A stretch of 64,000 nt of DNA, taken from positions 1,550,001 to 1,614,000 of the forward strand of contig OZ255629.1 in NCBI GenBank assembly GCA_965276785.1, read 5' to 3'. Positions 36,815 to 45,834 of the stretch are shown one piece after another; the stretch's first letter is position 1; every line of letters begins with the position of its first letter. This DNA is from LMUY01 sp965276785 (GTDB lineage Bacteria; Pseudomonadota; Alphaproteobacteria; Acetobacterales; Acetobacteraceae). The notes below the pieces were generated by a model that saw nothing but the letters and a program-made list of their open reading frames with translations, did not search any database and was not told where the DNA came from. The translations under genes and the position numbers were made by a program.

Positions 36815-36904
36815 TCGGCGGCACTCCTCAAGACAGGCTGCTGACACTCCCTCTTCGCCCGGCTATGCTTTAGGCTTGCACGCACGGATTATGCACGAGG
36901 GTTT

Positions 36905-37636
36905 ATGGCACGCAAGCCGGAGCGGATCGGCAAAGGCGCTGGGCTCGACCATGTCTATTCGAAGCTTCGTCGAGACATTGTGTCGCTGACCCTCAAGCCG
37001 GGTGCGCCGCTGGACGAGGCGGCGATCGCCGAGGAGATGGGGCTTTCGCGGACCCCGGTGCATGCCGCGTTGGTCCGGCTCGCGGCTGAATCGCTGGTGG
37101 TTCTCTCGCCCAATCGCGGCGCCTCGGTCGCAGGGCTTGGTTGGGACGAAATCCGGGATTACTCGGAGGCATACGGCCTATTGCTGCGGGTGACGCACCG
37201 GTGGGCGGCCCTCCGCCGGAGCGAGGCGCAAATCAGGACGATTGACGAAGAGCGGCGTCGGTTCGAAGACGTCGCTTTGGCAAAACGCCCCAACGACATG
37301 AACGAAAGCAACTGGCGCTTCCATGCGCTGATAGCGGCCGCGAGCGGGAACGCCATCCTGGAACGGGACTTTCTGCACGTGCTGACGCTCAGCATGCGCA
37401 TCGCTCACCTGGCCTACACGCCAAGATGGTTCAGGACCGAAGAGGAGCATCGCGCTCACATTGACAAGGTGCTGATTGACCATCAAGCCCTCGTCGAAGG
37501 GCTCAGGGAGTCGGACCCGGACTATGCCGAAGACATCGCCCGGCGCCACGCAGACCTGAGTTTTGCCCGTATCAGAGACACGCTCGCGAGCGAACTCACC
37601 GGAAAGCTCGACGTGCGCATTGAGGATCCAACTTAA
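36905..37636 (+). CDS. GntR-family (FCD) transcriptional regulator
   Basis: 243 residues. The N-terminal winged helix reads VYSKLRRDIVSLTLKPGAPLDEAAIAEEMGLSRTPVHAALVRLAAE (in part), typical of GntR, and the C-terminal two-thirds is a helical FCD effector domain (NWRFHALIAAASGNAILERDF, with EEEHRAHIDKVLIDH supplying His ligands). It is divergent from the MFS-monooxygenase operon across 90 bases, and so probably represses it until the aromatic substrate binds. Confidence 0.85.
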   Translation: MARKPERIGKGAGLDHVYSKLRRDIVSLTLKPGAPLDEAAIAEEMGLSRTPVHAALVRLAAESLVVLSPNRGASVAGLGWDEIRDYSEAYGLLLRVTHRWAALRRSEAQIRTIDEERRRFEDVALAKRPNDMNESNWRFHALIAAASGNAILERDFLHVLTLSMRIAHLAYTPRWFRTEEEHRAHIDKVLIDHQALVEGLRESDPDYAEDIARRHADLSFARIRDTLASELTGKLDVRIEDPT

Positions 37637-37703
37637 GCGGCGCATAGCGCGCGGCAGCCTTTGACGAACCCATTCCAGGCGCGGGCATTTGTCGTCAGGC
37701 CCA

Positions 37704-38660
37704 TCAAGGCAGCACTTCTGGCGCAGGCCGCGGCCCCTCCCTCTGGCGCTCCCGACCCGCTCGCCAGTTTTTATCGGGTGCGCCCCGGCGGATGTCGAAT
37801 ACCAAACGGGGATTGAAATGCACGTTCTCACGCTGCCGTCCGCCAAGTCTCGGATAGCCCGCCGGGTTACAGGCCACCAGGGTGCCGCCCTCGCTGCGCC
37901 ACAGGCAACTATCATGCGTGTGGCCGTGGACCCAGAGCGTAGCTCCCATGCCAACAATGTCATCAAGGTTGGAGGCAAAACCCGCACTGACAGGATCTTC
38001 CCGGTAACGGTGGGCCACACTCCGCAGGCTCGGCAGGTGATGAGTAACAACGATCGTCGGGCCCTCAAATGGCTCGGCCAAAGCCCTGACCAAGAAGGAT
38101 CGTGACTCATCAAAGCGAGCCAGCACCTCACTCGTCGTAAGGAAGTCCCAACCGCCAAGAAATGTTCGGAGAGGACTTCCTGCGCGGCCTTTGATTGCGC
38201 GATAATCATTGAGGCTGTTCTCAACCCGCATGCGGTCCCGCTCCGGGTCGCCTAAGAGTGCGTAATCCGTCCACAATGTGCAGCCGATGAGGCGAACTGG
38301 GATTCCGCGCACCTCGACCACGCGGACATCGTTCTCGAGAACAATCACATCGCGGCCCTCTGACACAGACATGGCGTCCGCCGCCTGTCGCATGACGGCA
38401 ATGCCCTCGCTGATGGTCAGCCCGGTATCGTAATGCTCGTGGTTGCCCGCGACGCTTACCAGAACCTTGGTTCGTGGAAACACCTCAGCGAGCCTCTCAA
38501 CGGAATTGGGGGCCTTCGCCATGTCTCCTGCGAGGATTACGATGTCGGCGTCCGTCGCCACCGCCTCGGGTGTCACAATGCCAAGCGGACCGAGTTCGGT
38601 GTGGAGGTCAGAAAGTAACTGAACTCGGAGCACACCGGACGGCCGACGATGGTTGACCAT
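37704..38660 (-). CDS. calcineurin-like metallophosphoesterase
   Basis: 318 residues. All metallophosphoesterase motifs are present: VQLLSDLHTE, ILAGDMAKA, SVAGNHEHYD, VVTHHLPS and VHGHTHDS. Two metal ions would be bound and a phosphoester cleaved. Some relatives act on 2',3'-cyclic nucleotides or RNA ends. It is the last gene of a four-gene leftward operon (phosphoesterase, RNA ligase, exonuclease, this gene), 21 bases after the exonuclease stop. That context suggests nucleic-acid end processing. Confidence 0.85.
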   Translation of the reverse strand: MVNHRRPSGVLRVQLLSDLHTELGPLGIVTPEAVATDADIVILAGDMAKAPNSVERLAEVFPRTKVLVSVAGNHEHYDTGLTISEGIAVMRQAADAMSVSEGRDVIVLENDVRVVEVRGIPVRLIGCTLWTDYALLGDPERDRMRVENSLNDYRAIKGRAGSPLRTFLGGWDFLTTSEVLARFDESRSFLVRALAEPFEGPTIVVTHHLPSLRSVAHRYREDPVSAGFASNLDDIVGMGATLWVHGHTHDSCLWRSEGGTLVACNPAGYPRLGGRQRENVHFNPRLVFDIRRGAPDKNWRAGRERQREGPRPAPEVLP

Positions 38661-38681
38661 GCTCAGAAGACGACCGTTTCG

Positions 38682-39308
38682 TCAGAGCCGGGCGGCCAGG
38701 CCGCATAACAAGTCGAAATCTCGGCAGGGGCGTGTTGCCCTCGGAGAATCACGTTTGCCCAACTCCAGCATCACACGTCGGCCAACCTCTCTCCACGTCC
38801 ACCACAATCCTGCTGCATTCTCGGCGGCACGATGGCGGCAGCGGTGTCGGGCTGCCTCAGCCAGATCGGCCTCCGTGATGATCCTCGCTGCGTTCGCGAC
38901 GACGTCAGCGGGTTCTGCGCTGGTAGCCAGCAACGGCAGACACTGCGCCCCATACGCTTCCGCGACGTCCCGCAACACGATCGGCCTGTGCGCAAGTCCC
39001 GCCGTGGCAAAGAGCACCTCAAGCCATGCCTGATCGAAGGCGGGCGCGTCGCTGTAGACGGCATCCGCAGCGGTGAGCGCCCTGAATGCAAAATCGGCGA
39101 CCCTGCAGGCGTCCTGACCCTCTCGCGCTAGGTCGCCACGGCCGATGCCGTGGATGTTTTGCGACGCCACGCTCCAGTCGTCCCAGCCCGCGTCCGGCTT
39201 GATGAGGAACGCAGTGGCCTGGCCGTCCTCGCCGACCCAGGCGATTTCGATTGGCACTGAACCATTGTTCAGTGACGAGGCTTCGATGTCTAGGAACATG
39301 ATCCCCAT
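38682..39308 (-). CDS. DEDD-type 3'-5' exonuclease-like protein
   Basis: 208 residues. The first motif is MFLDIEASSLNNG (D-x-E), the second NIHGI with a later YSDAPAFDQAW, and the third HRAAENA where His is kept and the usual Asp is replaced by Glu. It is thus a DnaQ-like exonuclease, perhaps with altered activity. It starts one base past the RNA ligase stop. A decayed second copy of its 3' part lies at 33437-33590. Confidence 0.72.
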   Translation of the reverse strand: MGIMFLDIEASSLNNGSVPIEIAWVGEDGQATAFLIKPDAGWDDWSVASQNIHGIGRGDLAREGQDACRVADFAFRALTAADAVYSDAPAFDQAWLEVLFATAGLAHRPIVLRDVAEAYGAQCLPLLATSAEPADVVANAARIITEADLAEAARHRCRHRAAENAAGLWWTWREVGRRVMLELGKRDSPRATRPCRDFDLLCGLAARL

Positions 39309-39309
39309 C

Positions 39310-40443
39310 TTAGGACGACTCTTCGAGGAGGCGGTTCAGCGCGAAGGACGGGCGATAGCCGGGCAGGACATCACCGTTAGGGCGCACGTCGCGCAGAGCG
39401 GATTGCAACGGCTTGCCGGTCAGCTTGCCCCCACTCTTGCGCCAGCCGAACAGGTAGCCGCGCACGTCCGCGGGCAGACCGTTCAGAGCGAGCCCGAGTT
39501 CCTTGTCGGACAACTCCGCCACCGCGGCAGCAGCCGTCGCGATGCGGCTCTCCAGCTCGGCCAGGCGCTGGCACAGCAGATGCAGGATGTCGTCGAAGTC
39601 CGACCAGAACTCCTCTGGCAGGTCGCGACGGATAGCCTCCATGTCGCCGCCAATCGACAGCGCCTGCCAGACGCCGAGCGGGGTGCAGCGGGCGATCAGC
39701 GCGTGGATGCGTCGATACTCGCTGCCCTTGAGCTTGAGCCGTGTGCCATCGCCATAGCGGATGACGAAGCCCTCGGACGTGGACGGCAGGGTATCCGCGT
39801 GCCGGACCAGGTCGGCGAACGAGCCGAACGAGTATCGGGCGGCCATGGGCCAGCCCAGCCGGTCGGCAACCGCCTCCAACTCTCCCCGTGAGAGCTCCCG
39901 GCCGTCTTCGGCGTAGGCGGCCAGCAGCGCCAGAGCGGCGTCTGAATAGCGGACCACGATCCGGTTTTGCGGGCCCACGCATTCCGCGAGGTAGGTCGTG
40001 CCCGGCACCAGGCTGGAAAGGTCCTGCGCCTCCAGGCGTGCCTCGGTCCACAGCGCCTGCGCGGAAAACAGGTCGCCTTTGGTGGTGGCCCGCCACTTGC
40101 CCGCGGCGAAGTGAATGATTGCGAGGCTACCGTCGAGCTTGTCGTAAACCTCGAACGGCAGGTCTGGGATCGGGCGGCCGCCTTCTCCGACGTTGAAGAA
40201 TTTTGGGAACGGCGTAGCGACGACGCGACGAGCGTCCAGGTCGAGTATGAGGCCGCGCGCCAAAGTGGTGAGCTCGTCCCAGGCCTGCTCGTAGACGCAG
40301 CGGCTCGTGTAGCAATAGAGTGAGCGCCCGGTGGCCGGATCGTCACGGCGGTAGACGAAAGTGGCTGCACGCGCGGCCTCCAGTCCGGCGATGAGCCTGG
40401 AGAACTCGATTGCGCGAGCCGGATGAATAGCTGTGTCGGTCAT
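39310..40443 (-). CDS. T4 Rnl1-like RNA ligase
   Basis: 377 residues. The nucleotidyltransferase motif I lysine is in VYDKLDGSLAIIHF, preceded by ARGLILDLDARRVVATPFPKFFN (positions 40190-40260), and followed by YLAECVGPQNRIVV (motif IIIa-like), TSEGFVIRYGD (motif IV) and RLKLKGSEY (motif V). All parts of the RNA ligase 1 core are present. It should seal RNA 5'-phosphate and 3'-OH ends using ATP. The start overlaps the stop of the upstream phosphoesterase (ATGA). Such a set of ligase with phosphatase and exonuclease resembles a phage-type RNA repair kit. Confidence 0.82.
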   Translation of the reverse strand: MTDTAIHPARAIEFSRLIAGLEAARAATFVYRRDDPATGRSLYCYTSRCVYEQAWDELTTLARGLILDLDARRVVATPFPKFFNVGEGGRPIPDLPFEVYDKLDGSLAIIHFAAGKWRATTKGDLFSAQALWTEARLEAQDLSSLVPGTTYLAECVGPQNRIVVRYSDAALALLAAYAEDGRELSRGELEAVADRLGWPMAARYSFGSFADLVRHADTLPSTSEGFVIRYGDGTRLKLKGSEYRRIHALIARCTPLGVWQALSIGGDMEAIRRDLPEEFWSDFDDILHLLCQRLAELESRIATAAAAVAELSDKELGLALNGLPADVRGYLFGWRKSGGKLTGKPLQSALRDVRPNGDVLPGYRPSFALNRLLEESS

Positions 40444-40988
40444 TGTTGACCTCCAGTCGTCTGCGGCATGCCGGAGGCACGCTCCGGCAGCGTTGCCATG
40501 CGTCGGCGAATGTCCTCCAAGCCAACAGGCCGGAAATCCCAGTCATCGACGCCGACATCCAAGGATTGCCGGTTGCCTTGAAGGTCGCCGTGGCTATGGC
40601 CATAGAGGTGCAGCGCGCCGCGGCGGTCGCCGGGCCAAACACGCATTGCATAATGCAGCAGGACGAGCCGGACGCCTTCGACCACAATCTCCGCCATTGA
40701 CTGCGACGACGCCCAGCCTGTGGACATGCGGCAGGCCGCGGTATCATGGTTGCCATGCACCAGGTGCTTTCGCCCACTGAGTCGGCGCAGGTAGTCGTCC
40801 GGCGAGCGCGCGTTGCGGAATGCAAAGTCGCCCAGGTGCCAGACGTCGTCGTCCGCCCGGACCAATGCGTTCCAGTTCGCCACCATGGCCGCGTCCATTT
40901 CACCGACGGACACGAAAGGACGCGAGCAGTGCCGGATGATATTTGCATGGCCGAAGTGGGTGTCGCTGGTGAACCAAGCTTTACCCAT
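40440..40988 (-). CDS. small metallophosphoesterase
   Basis: 182 residues; starts the four-gene operon. Metal motifs are FTSDTHFGHANI, HLGDFAF, HLVHGNHDT and LYGHSHGDLQG. This short class resembles phage and bacterial phosphatases acting on small phosphoesters or nucleic-acid ends. By position it may trim 3' or cyclic phosphates before ligation by the next gene product; this is an inference. Confidence 0.82.
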   Translation of the reverse strand: MGKAWFTSDTHFGHANIIRHCSRPFVSVGEMDAAMVANWNALVRADDDVWHLGDFAFRNARSPDDYLRRLSGRKHLVHGNHDTAACRMSTGWASSQSMAEIVVEGVRLVLLHYAMRVWPGDRRGALHLYGHSHGDLQGNRQSLDVGVDDWDFRPVGLEDIRRRMATLPERASGMPQTTGGQQ

Positions 40989-41888
40989 GGGCCAAATTTC
41001 CGGCGAGATGCCGAACGTGTGTCCGTAGGTGAATTACGTCTGAGTAGATGCGCATGAAAACCTCGGGAGGCAGACGAGCACGGGACGGCAAAAGCGCTCT
41101 ATCGAGCGGCTGGTATCCGTATCGTCTTGCTTGCGAGATCTCTCATTACGCGCGGGTCCTATCCTGAGATTGGATCGATAAGCAAGCGAATTTCATCCGT
41201 CTGTCTAGGTTAGGTGACAGTCCTGCCGCAATGTTCGACCAGGCAGAAGCAGCTTGGCGCTGACTGGCGACGAGGATCCGGCGTGGTGTCGGTGGAGTTG
41301 ACGGCGAGGCTTTCCTGCCCGCGCTGGCGCGGGTTTCGCCAAGAGAAGGTAAAGAGCGGCTGGCATACTGGATCGTTGCCAAGGCGACAAACGGTGAGTG
41401 TACGACTACTTCCAGGCTCTGGACGTGCTCAAGGTAAGGGATGTGCCGCGTTGGCGACGCCAAATGCGAGTGGCAAGTTGGGCATCGTCCCCGGCGGGAA
41501 GCTCTGGCGACCCACGATCCGAACCGAGATCGAGGCGATGATTGCCTTCGTGCATGGCTCCAAAGAGGCGCGTAATGGCTCACAAACTTATCCCGACCCG
41601 CGTGGCACTAACCGAGGGAACCGCAGGCGCGCACTTCATAACGTTTGATGTGTCGGGATGCGCATGTCTTTCGATGCCAACGCGCCGACATCCCAAACTT
41701 CTCCGCGGCGTCGAACCGCCTAACGGGTCAGGCCATCGTAATTGGATGTAGCCGACATGCTGAACACCATGGCGCGCAATTTGAAACTCACCTAAAGCTG
41801 TCTACTCAATCTACTCGCGTCGACCATTCCATACACTGAACGAATACGGTGACAGGTCTATGTATCAACCACGCCTGCGTGGATAACC
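40989..41888. other. 900-base gap without recognisable genes
   Basis: Both strands have only short, unconvincing frames. It probably holds promoters for the RNA-repair operon (leftward) and the pPIWI-RE locus (rightward), plus decayed sequence. I see no terminal repeats, no hairpin array and no CRISPR-like spacing. Confidence 0.4.
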
Positions 41889-42985
41889 ATGCCCCAGCCT
41901 AATCCGGACGTCACGGCTCTGTTGCTCGCCCGCGGTTTGATCGACTTGCATGAACGCGTGAGTGCAGGCGAAGGGGTGGTGCAGCAGGATGCGTCCTTGC
42001 CGCCTCGCCTCCGGCGAGGCCTTGCATTGCTATCCGGCATATGTATTGGCGAGGGTGCCGAGGACCTGGGTGCCAGCGTACATATCACGATGGAGCGGGC
42101 CTGCCGCCCCTTTTCCGAGTGGGGACTGGACGGCTTTAAGACGTCGTTCGCCTACGCCGACGTCGCCTTAATAGACGGCGAGCTGGCCATTCCAACGCCC
42201 GACTGCCGGGAGATGGCGGCGTTGGGCGGCAGCGAGCTGGCCGCCCAGGAAGACATCCACCACGACGCCCTGCGTGCCGCGGTGCAAGCCTTCCCGCAGC
42301 GCAGCCGCGACGCGACTTACGCCGCCATACGCGAGTTCGTCGTGCGCCGCCCGGTGTGCGCCTACGCGGAGCGCGAGCGTTTCGTGGTCGAGAATGGCCT
42401 AGTCGCGGCGGCGCGCGCCATTTCCTCATACTATCGCGAGGTTCCGGCGGGGGCGCTGCACGACGGCGTCGCCCGGCAATGCGGCCATTGCGGCTCGCTG
42501 CTGTGGCCGGACCGCGACCAGGCGATCTGGCCGGATGGCCGCTGCCGGATACGGCAGTGCCGCCTGGCGCATCCGCGCGCCGTCGTCGGGGCGGAAATCG
42601 ACAATGCCGCCGAGTGGCAATGGGCGACCGCCGCGGTGCTTGCCTACTGGGTCGGGCCGGGGCTCGACGAGATCCGCATCCATGACGCCCTGCTCGCCAA
42701 GGGTCGCAACTCGGCGCTCTACCCGATGGCGGACGCGGCCGACGTGGGCGTCAATGGGGCCGAAATCGGCATAGACGTGAAGGCCTACGCCAGCCCAATT
42801 GTGCTCGGTGCCAAGCTGTCGCGGTCCATCGGACGCTGGCCGCCTTCCGCAGGCGCATCCTGGCCGTCCCCGACGACAAGCTGAACCTGAACCCCCGCTA
42901 CCTGGAGCAGCTCCGCGACGTCTATCGGGGCGAGCAGCGCCTCGAGTTCATGACCGCTTCACAAGCCATCCGGGCGCTGACGTGA
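41889..42985 (+). pseudogene. pPIWI-RE-associated PD-(D/E)xK nuclease, with a -1 frameshift near 42834
   Basis: Read with one base restored it is 365 residues. The nuclease core lies at about 260-315: IHDALLAKGRNSALYPMADAAD, then GAEIGIDVKAYASPIVLGAKL, giving the D...IDVK site. The N-terminal part is of the type found in REase partners of pPIWI-RE. A zinc pair occurs in CGHCGSLLWP with CRIRQCRLAHP. After SIGR the frame is lost; the other frame continues as LAAFRRRILAVPDDKLNLN, ending QAIRALT at TGA 42983-42985. The helicase GTG overlaps that stop (GTGA), as expected for the native operon. As read, the protein ends at 42884 with about 20 wrong residues after an intact catalytic core. Confidence 0.72.
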
Positions 42986-45834
42986 GGACCCGTCCCAACG
43001 GCTTCGTCGGCGACCTGCGGATCCAATGGGTATGCGCGGCGGCACACTACTTCCTGAGCGAACGCGCGCTCGGCAGCATCCCTGCCCTGCTGTCCGGCTT
43101 CGGCTCGTGCCTCGATCGGCCCGGCCTGGAGGACTTCGCCGCATCCGCCTTCTCGCTGCGCCACCTCGGCGTGTCGGTCGCCTCGGACATCCAGCTCCGC
43201 CAAGCGGTGCACGACGCGGCAATCTGGGAGGACGACCATCGCCTGGACCCAGACTACGTCGAGCCGCCGTTCCGGGTGGACGCCGAGGCCGCGGGCTACC
43301 CCTTCTCGCTCCGGCCGGGCGCCGACATTGAGGCGCGCCGCATGGCGGACGCGCTGCTGGCCGGGTTGTCCTTCGCGCCCTGGACAGTCCCCGTTGCCGC
43401 TTCTGAGCGCCCGATGGCGGTGCTTGAAGCCGCCATGGACGGAGCGGAGCGCATCTCCATCGAGCTGGACGGCGTGGACGCGCCCTCACCACCGGACCAC
43501 CACGACGTCGCGCGGCCGCCGCGCGGACCCATTGTAACTCCGCTGGCCGACCTCGAGGCGGTGGCGGCGCGTCTGGACGCGTTCGACGCGGCCGATCCGG
43601 CGCGTCCGCGGGGAAACTGGCTGGCCCGGCTCCGCGAGTCCGACGGACGGCGCAAGTTCGAGGTGCTCGCGCCGGACCGGGGCGCGGGCGTCCTGCGCGA
43701 CACCGACGCCATCCGGCTTGAAGGCCTCAAGCACCTGATCGGGCTGCCTGGCACCGGCAAGACCACGCTCATCGTGCTGCTGCTCGTCTGGCTCGACGAG
43801 CACGGCTACCGCACGGTCGTGTTGCTGCCGTCCATCGAGATGTCGCTCAACCTGCTGGGCGACCTGCGCTTCTACGGCGCCGACGTCGGGCTCCTGGTCG
43901 GCCAGTCGCCCGAAACCCGCATCAATCACGCCCGCAAGCTCGCTGAGCGCCTCGGCGCGGACGAGAGCCGCGGCTTCGGCCGGACCGTGGCGGGCGCCGA
44001 CCTGCTGGGCCTGACCTGCGCGTTGGCGGCCTTCGACACTGATCCTGAGGGCCACGAAGCCTTCCCGCACCTGGCGCCACCCTGCATCCAGGTCCTGCAA
44101 CGGCGGCTAAAGAAGGACGGCACGCCGGTGGCGCGCGAGAGCAAGCATCTGTGCCCGCTCTCCGGTGCCTGCGGCCGCCTCAAGGCGTCGCGCGAGCTTG
44201 TCCATCGCAACATCTGGCTCGGCCACGTGCTGTCGCTGGACACGCGCATCAGCCCGCATTTCGCCGATGAGCAGATCCGCTACTTCGAGGCGACGGCGAT
44301 GGCGTCCGACCTGGTCATCGTCGACGAGGCCGACGGCGCGCAGGCGGCGCTGGATGGCAAGGCGATCGCCTCGCTCAACCTGACGGGCAGCACCGACAGC
44401 TACGAGCACCACCTCATCGAGGACCTGTTCTCGCCGATGGCGGCGGGCCGCAACAACATGCTGGCCAGCAACGTGCAGAACTACAGCTCGGCCGCGTCCG
44501 ACTTCGCCACGCTCAACCGCGCGCTGGTCGCCATGCTCCAGGAAGGCTACCGCCGCAACGGCACGGAAGGCGCGGTGGCCGAGTTCAAGGACACCTTCGT
44601 CACCGGCAACAACGTCCTCACCAAGCTGTTCTGCCCGCGCGACATCTCGGTGCTGCTGCCCGCCGAGCGGGTCGCCGAGGAGCGGCGCTTCACCGCCCTC
44701 CAGCGGTTCTGGGACGGCTGCATGCGCTCGGCGCTCTACCGCCGGACGGAAGTCGACGAGACCACGGACGAGTACGAGTTCGACCGCGAGCGGGTGGCCG
44801 AGGATATTGACCGGACGCCGGAGGAGGTCGACGCCGTAGGCCTGCTGATCGCCGAGCGGACGCGGGACTGGCTCTCGGAGCCTCTGCCGACGCGGCGGCA
44901 GAGGCTTATGGACGAGCTGCGCGAGGCGGTGTTCGGCCTCATCGAGCCGCAGCCCCATATCGGCCCGGGCGAGCGCACCGAGCTGTTCCAGTTCCTGGTC
45001 GGGGTGACCACCGTCGTCCTGCGATTCCTCTCCCTCGTTCCGGCGCAGCAGGCCATGGTCGCCGAGGGCATTCACCGCGAGCCGTTGTTCCGCCAGGGCA
45101 TCTCCGAGGATTTCGCGCGCGTCGTTCCGGAGGCGTTGCTCGGCCGCTTGTCCGGCCTGCGCTTCCACTACGACGAGTCGGGCAGCCGCCCCTCGGTGCG
45201 CCTGCAATACGTGGCTTTCCGCGGCGCGCCCCGCGTGCTGCTCTACCGGCTGCATCAGCTTCTGCGCCACGAGGGCCGCGACCAGGGCCCGGCCGTCCTG
45301 CTGGCGAGCGCCACCTCCTTCCTCAAGGAGAGCCCGACCTTCCACATCCCGTCAGGCCCGGACCTCATCCTGCGCCGCGAGGACGGCACAGCGGCCTGGC
45401 GGCGCAGCCGCTACTTGTTCGCACCCATCCTCGACCCTGAAGATCCGCTGCGGCCGTTGCGCTTCAGCGGCGCACCGCTGAGCCAACGCGAACGCATCTT
45501 GCGCGCCATGGTCGACCACTACGCCTCCGGTGAGACCCCGTTGCTCGAGCGCATGACCGGGGATTTCGACGCAGGCCATCAACGGCCTGTTCGGGCCGCG
45601 GCTCGCCGTGGTCGAGCGCCAATTGCCGCGCGACGTGCATGGCCCCCGTGCCGACCTGCCGGAGGCCGACAAGAAGGCCCGGCAGCGCTTCTCCGCGCGG
45701 GTCGAGGCATGGCGCGAGCTCGCGGCCGACCTGAGGTCCCATTACGAGGGCTGTCACGCGCTGGTGCAGGCCGACGAGTCGTACGACCGCAAGGGCGGCA
45801 CCGAGGGCAAGAAGTCCGCGGGACGCAGCCATGA
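42982..45834 (+). CDS. pPIWI-RE-associated superfamily 2 helicase, C-terminally truncated
   Basis: Starts at GTG 42982 overlapping the REase stop. Walker A is GLPGTGKTTLIVLLL near residue 254, and the DEAD-type box is LVIVDEADGAQ near 448. Residues such as LCPLSGACGRLKASREL supply Cys residues, as in DinG-like helicases. ILLASATSFL-type motif III appears as VLLASATSFLKESP. Recognisable helicase text ends near 45570 with LLERMTGDFDAG. The second RecA-like domain with motifs V and VI is absent; after that point the frame is non-native to 45834. In pPIWI-RE three-gene loci such a helicase lies between the REase and PIWI genes. Confidence 0.72.
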   Translation: MRTRPNGFVGDLRIQWVCAAAHYFLSERALGSIPALLSGFGSCLDRPGLEDFAASAFSLRHLGVSVASDIQLRQAVHDAAIWEDDHRLDPDYVEPPFRVDAEAAGYPFSLRPGADIEARRMADALLAGLSFAPWTVPVAASERPMAVLEAAMDGAERISIELDGVDAPSPPDHHDVARPPRGPIVTPLADLEAVAARLDAFDAADPARPRGNWLARLRESDGRRKFEVLAPDRGAGVLRDTDAIRLEGLKHLIGLPGTGKTTLIVLLLVWLDEHGYRTVVLLPSIEMSLNLLGDLRFYGADVGLLVGQSPETRINHARKLAERLGADESRGFGRTVAGADLLGLTCALAAFDTDPEGHEAFPHLAPPCIQVLQRRLKKDGTPVARESKHLCPLSGACGRLKASRELVHRNIWLGHVLSLDTRISPHFADEQIRYFEATAMASDLVIVDEADGAQAALDGKAIASLNLTGSTDSYEHHLIEDLFSPMAAGRNNMLASNVQNYSSAASDFATLNRALVAMLQEGYRRNGTEGAVAEFKDTFVTGNNVLTKLFCPRDISVLLPAERVAEERRFTALQRFWDGCMRSALYRRTEVDETTDEYEFDRERVAEDIDRTPEEVDAVGLLIAERTRDWLSEPLPTRRQRLMDELREAVFGLIEPQPHIGPGERTELFQFLVGVTTVVLRFLSLVPAQQAMVAEGIHREPLFRQGISEDFARVVPEALLGRLSGLRFHYDESGSRPSVRLQYVAFRGAPRVLLYRLHQLLRHEGRDQGPAVLLASATSFLKESPTFHIPSGPDLILRREDGTAAWRRSRYLFAPILDPEDPLRPLRFSGAPLSQRERILRAMVDHYASGETPLLERMTGDFDAGHQRPVRAAARRGRAPIAARRAWPPCRPAGGRQEGPAALLRAGRGMARARGRPEVPLRGLSRAGAGRRVVRPQGRHRGQEVRGTQP

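Noticed and set aside
40989..41888. Short frames of 60-145 codons in the gap before the pPIWI-RE locus.
   Set aside because: Composition is not protein-like, no ribosome sites precede them, and none shows a motif.
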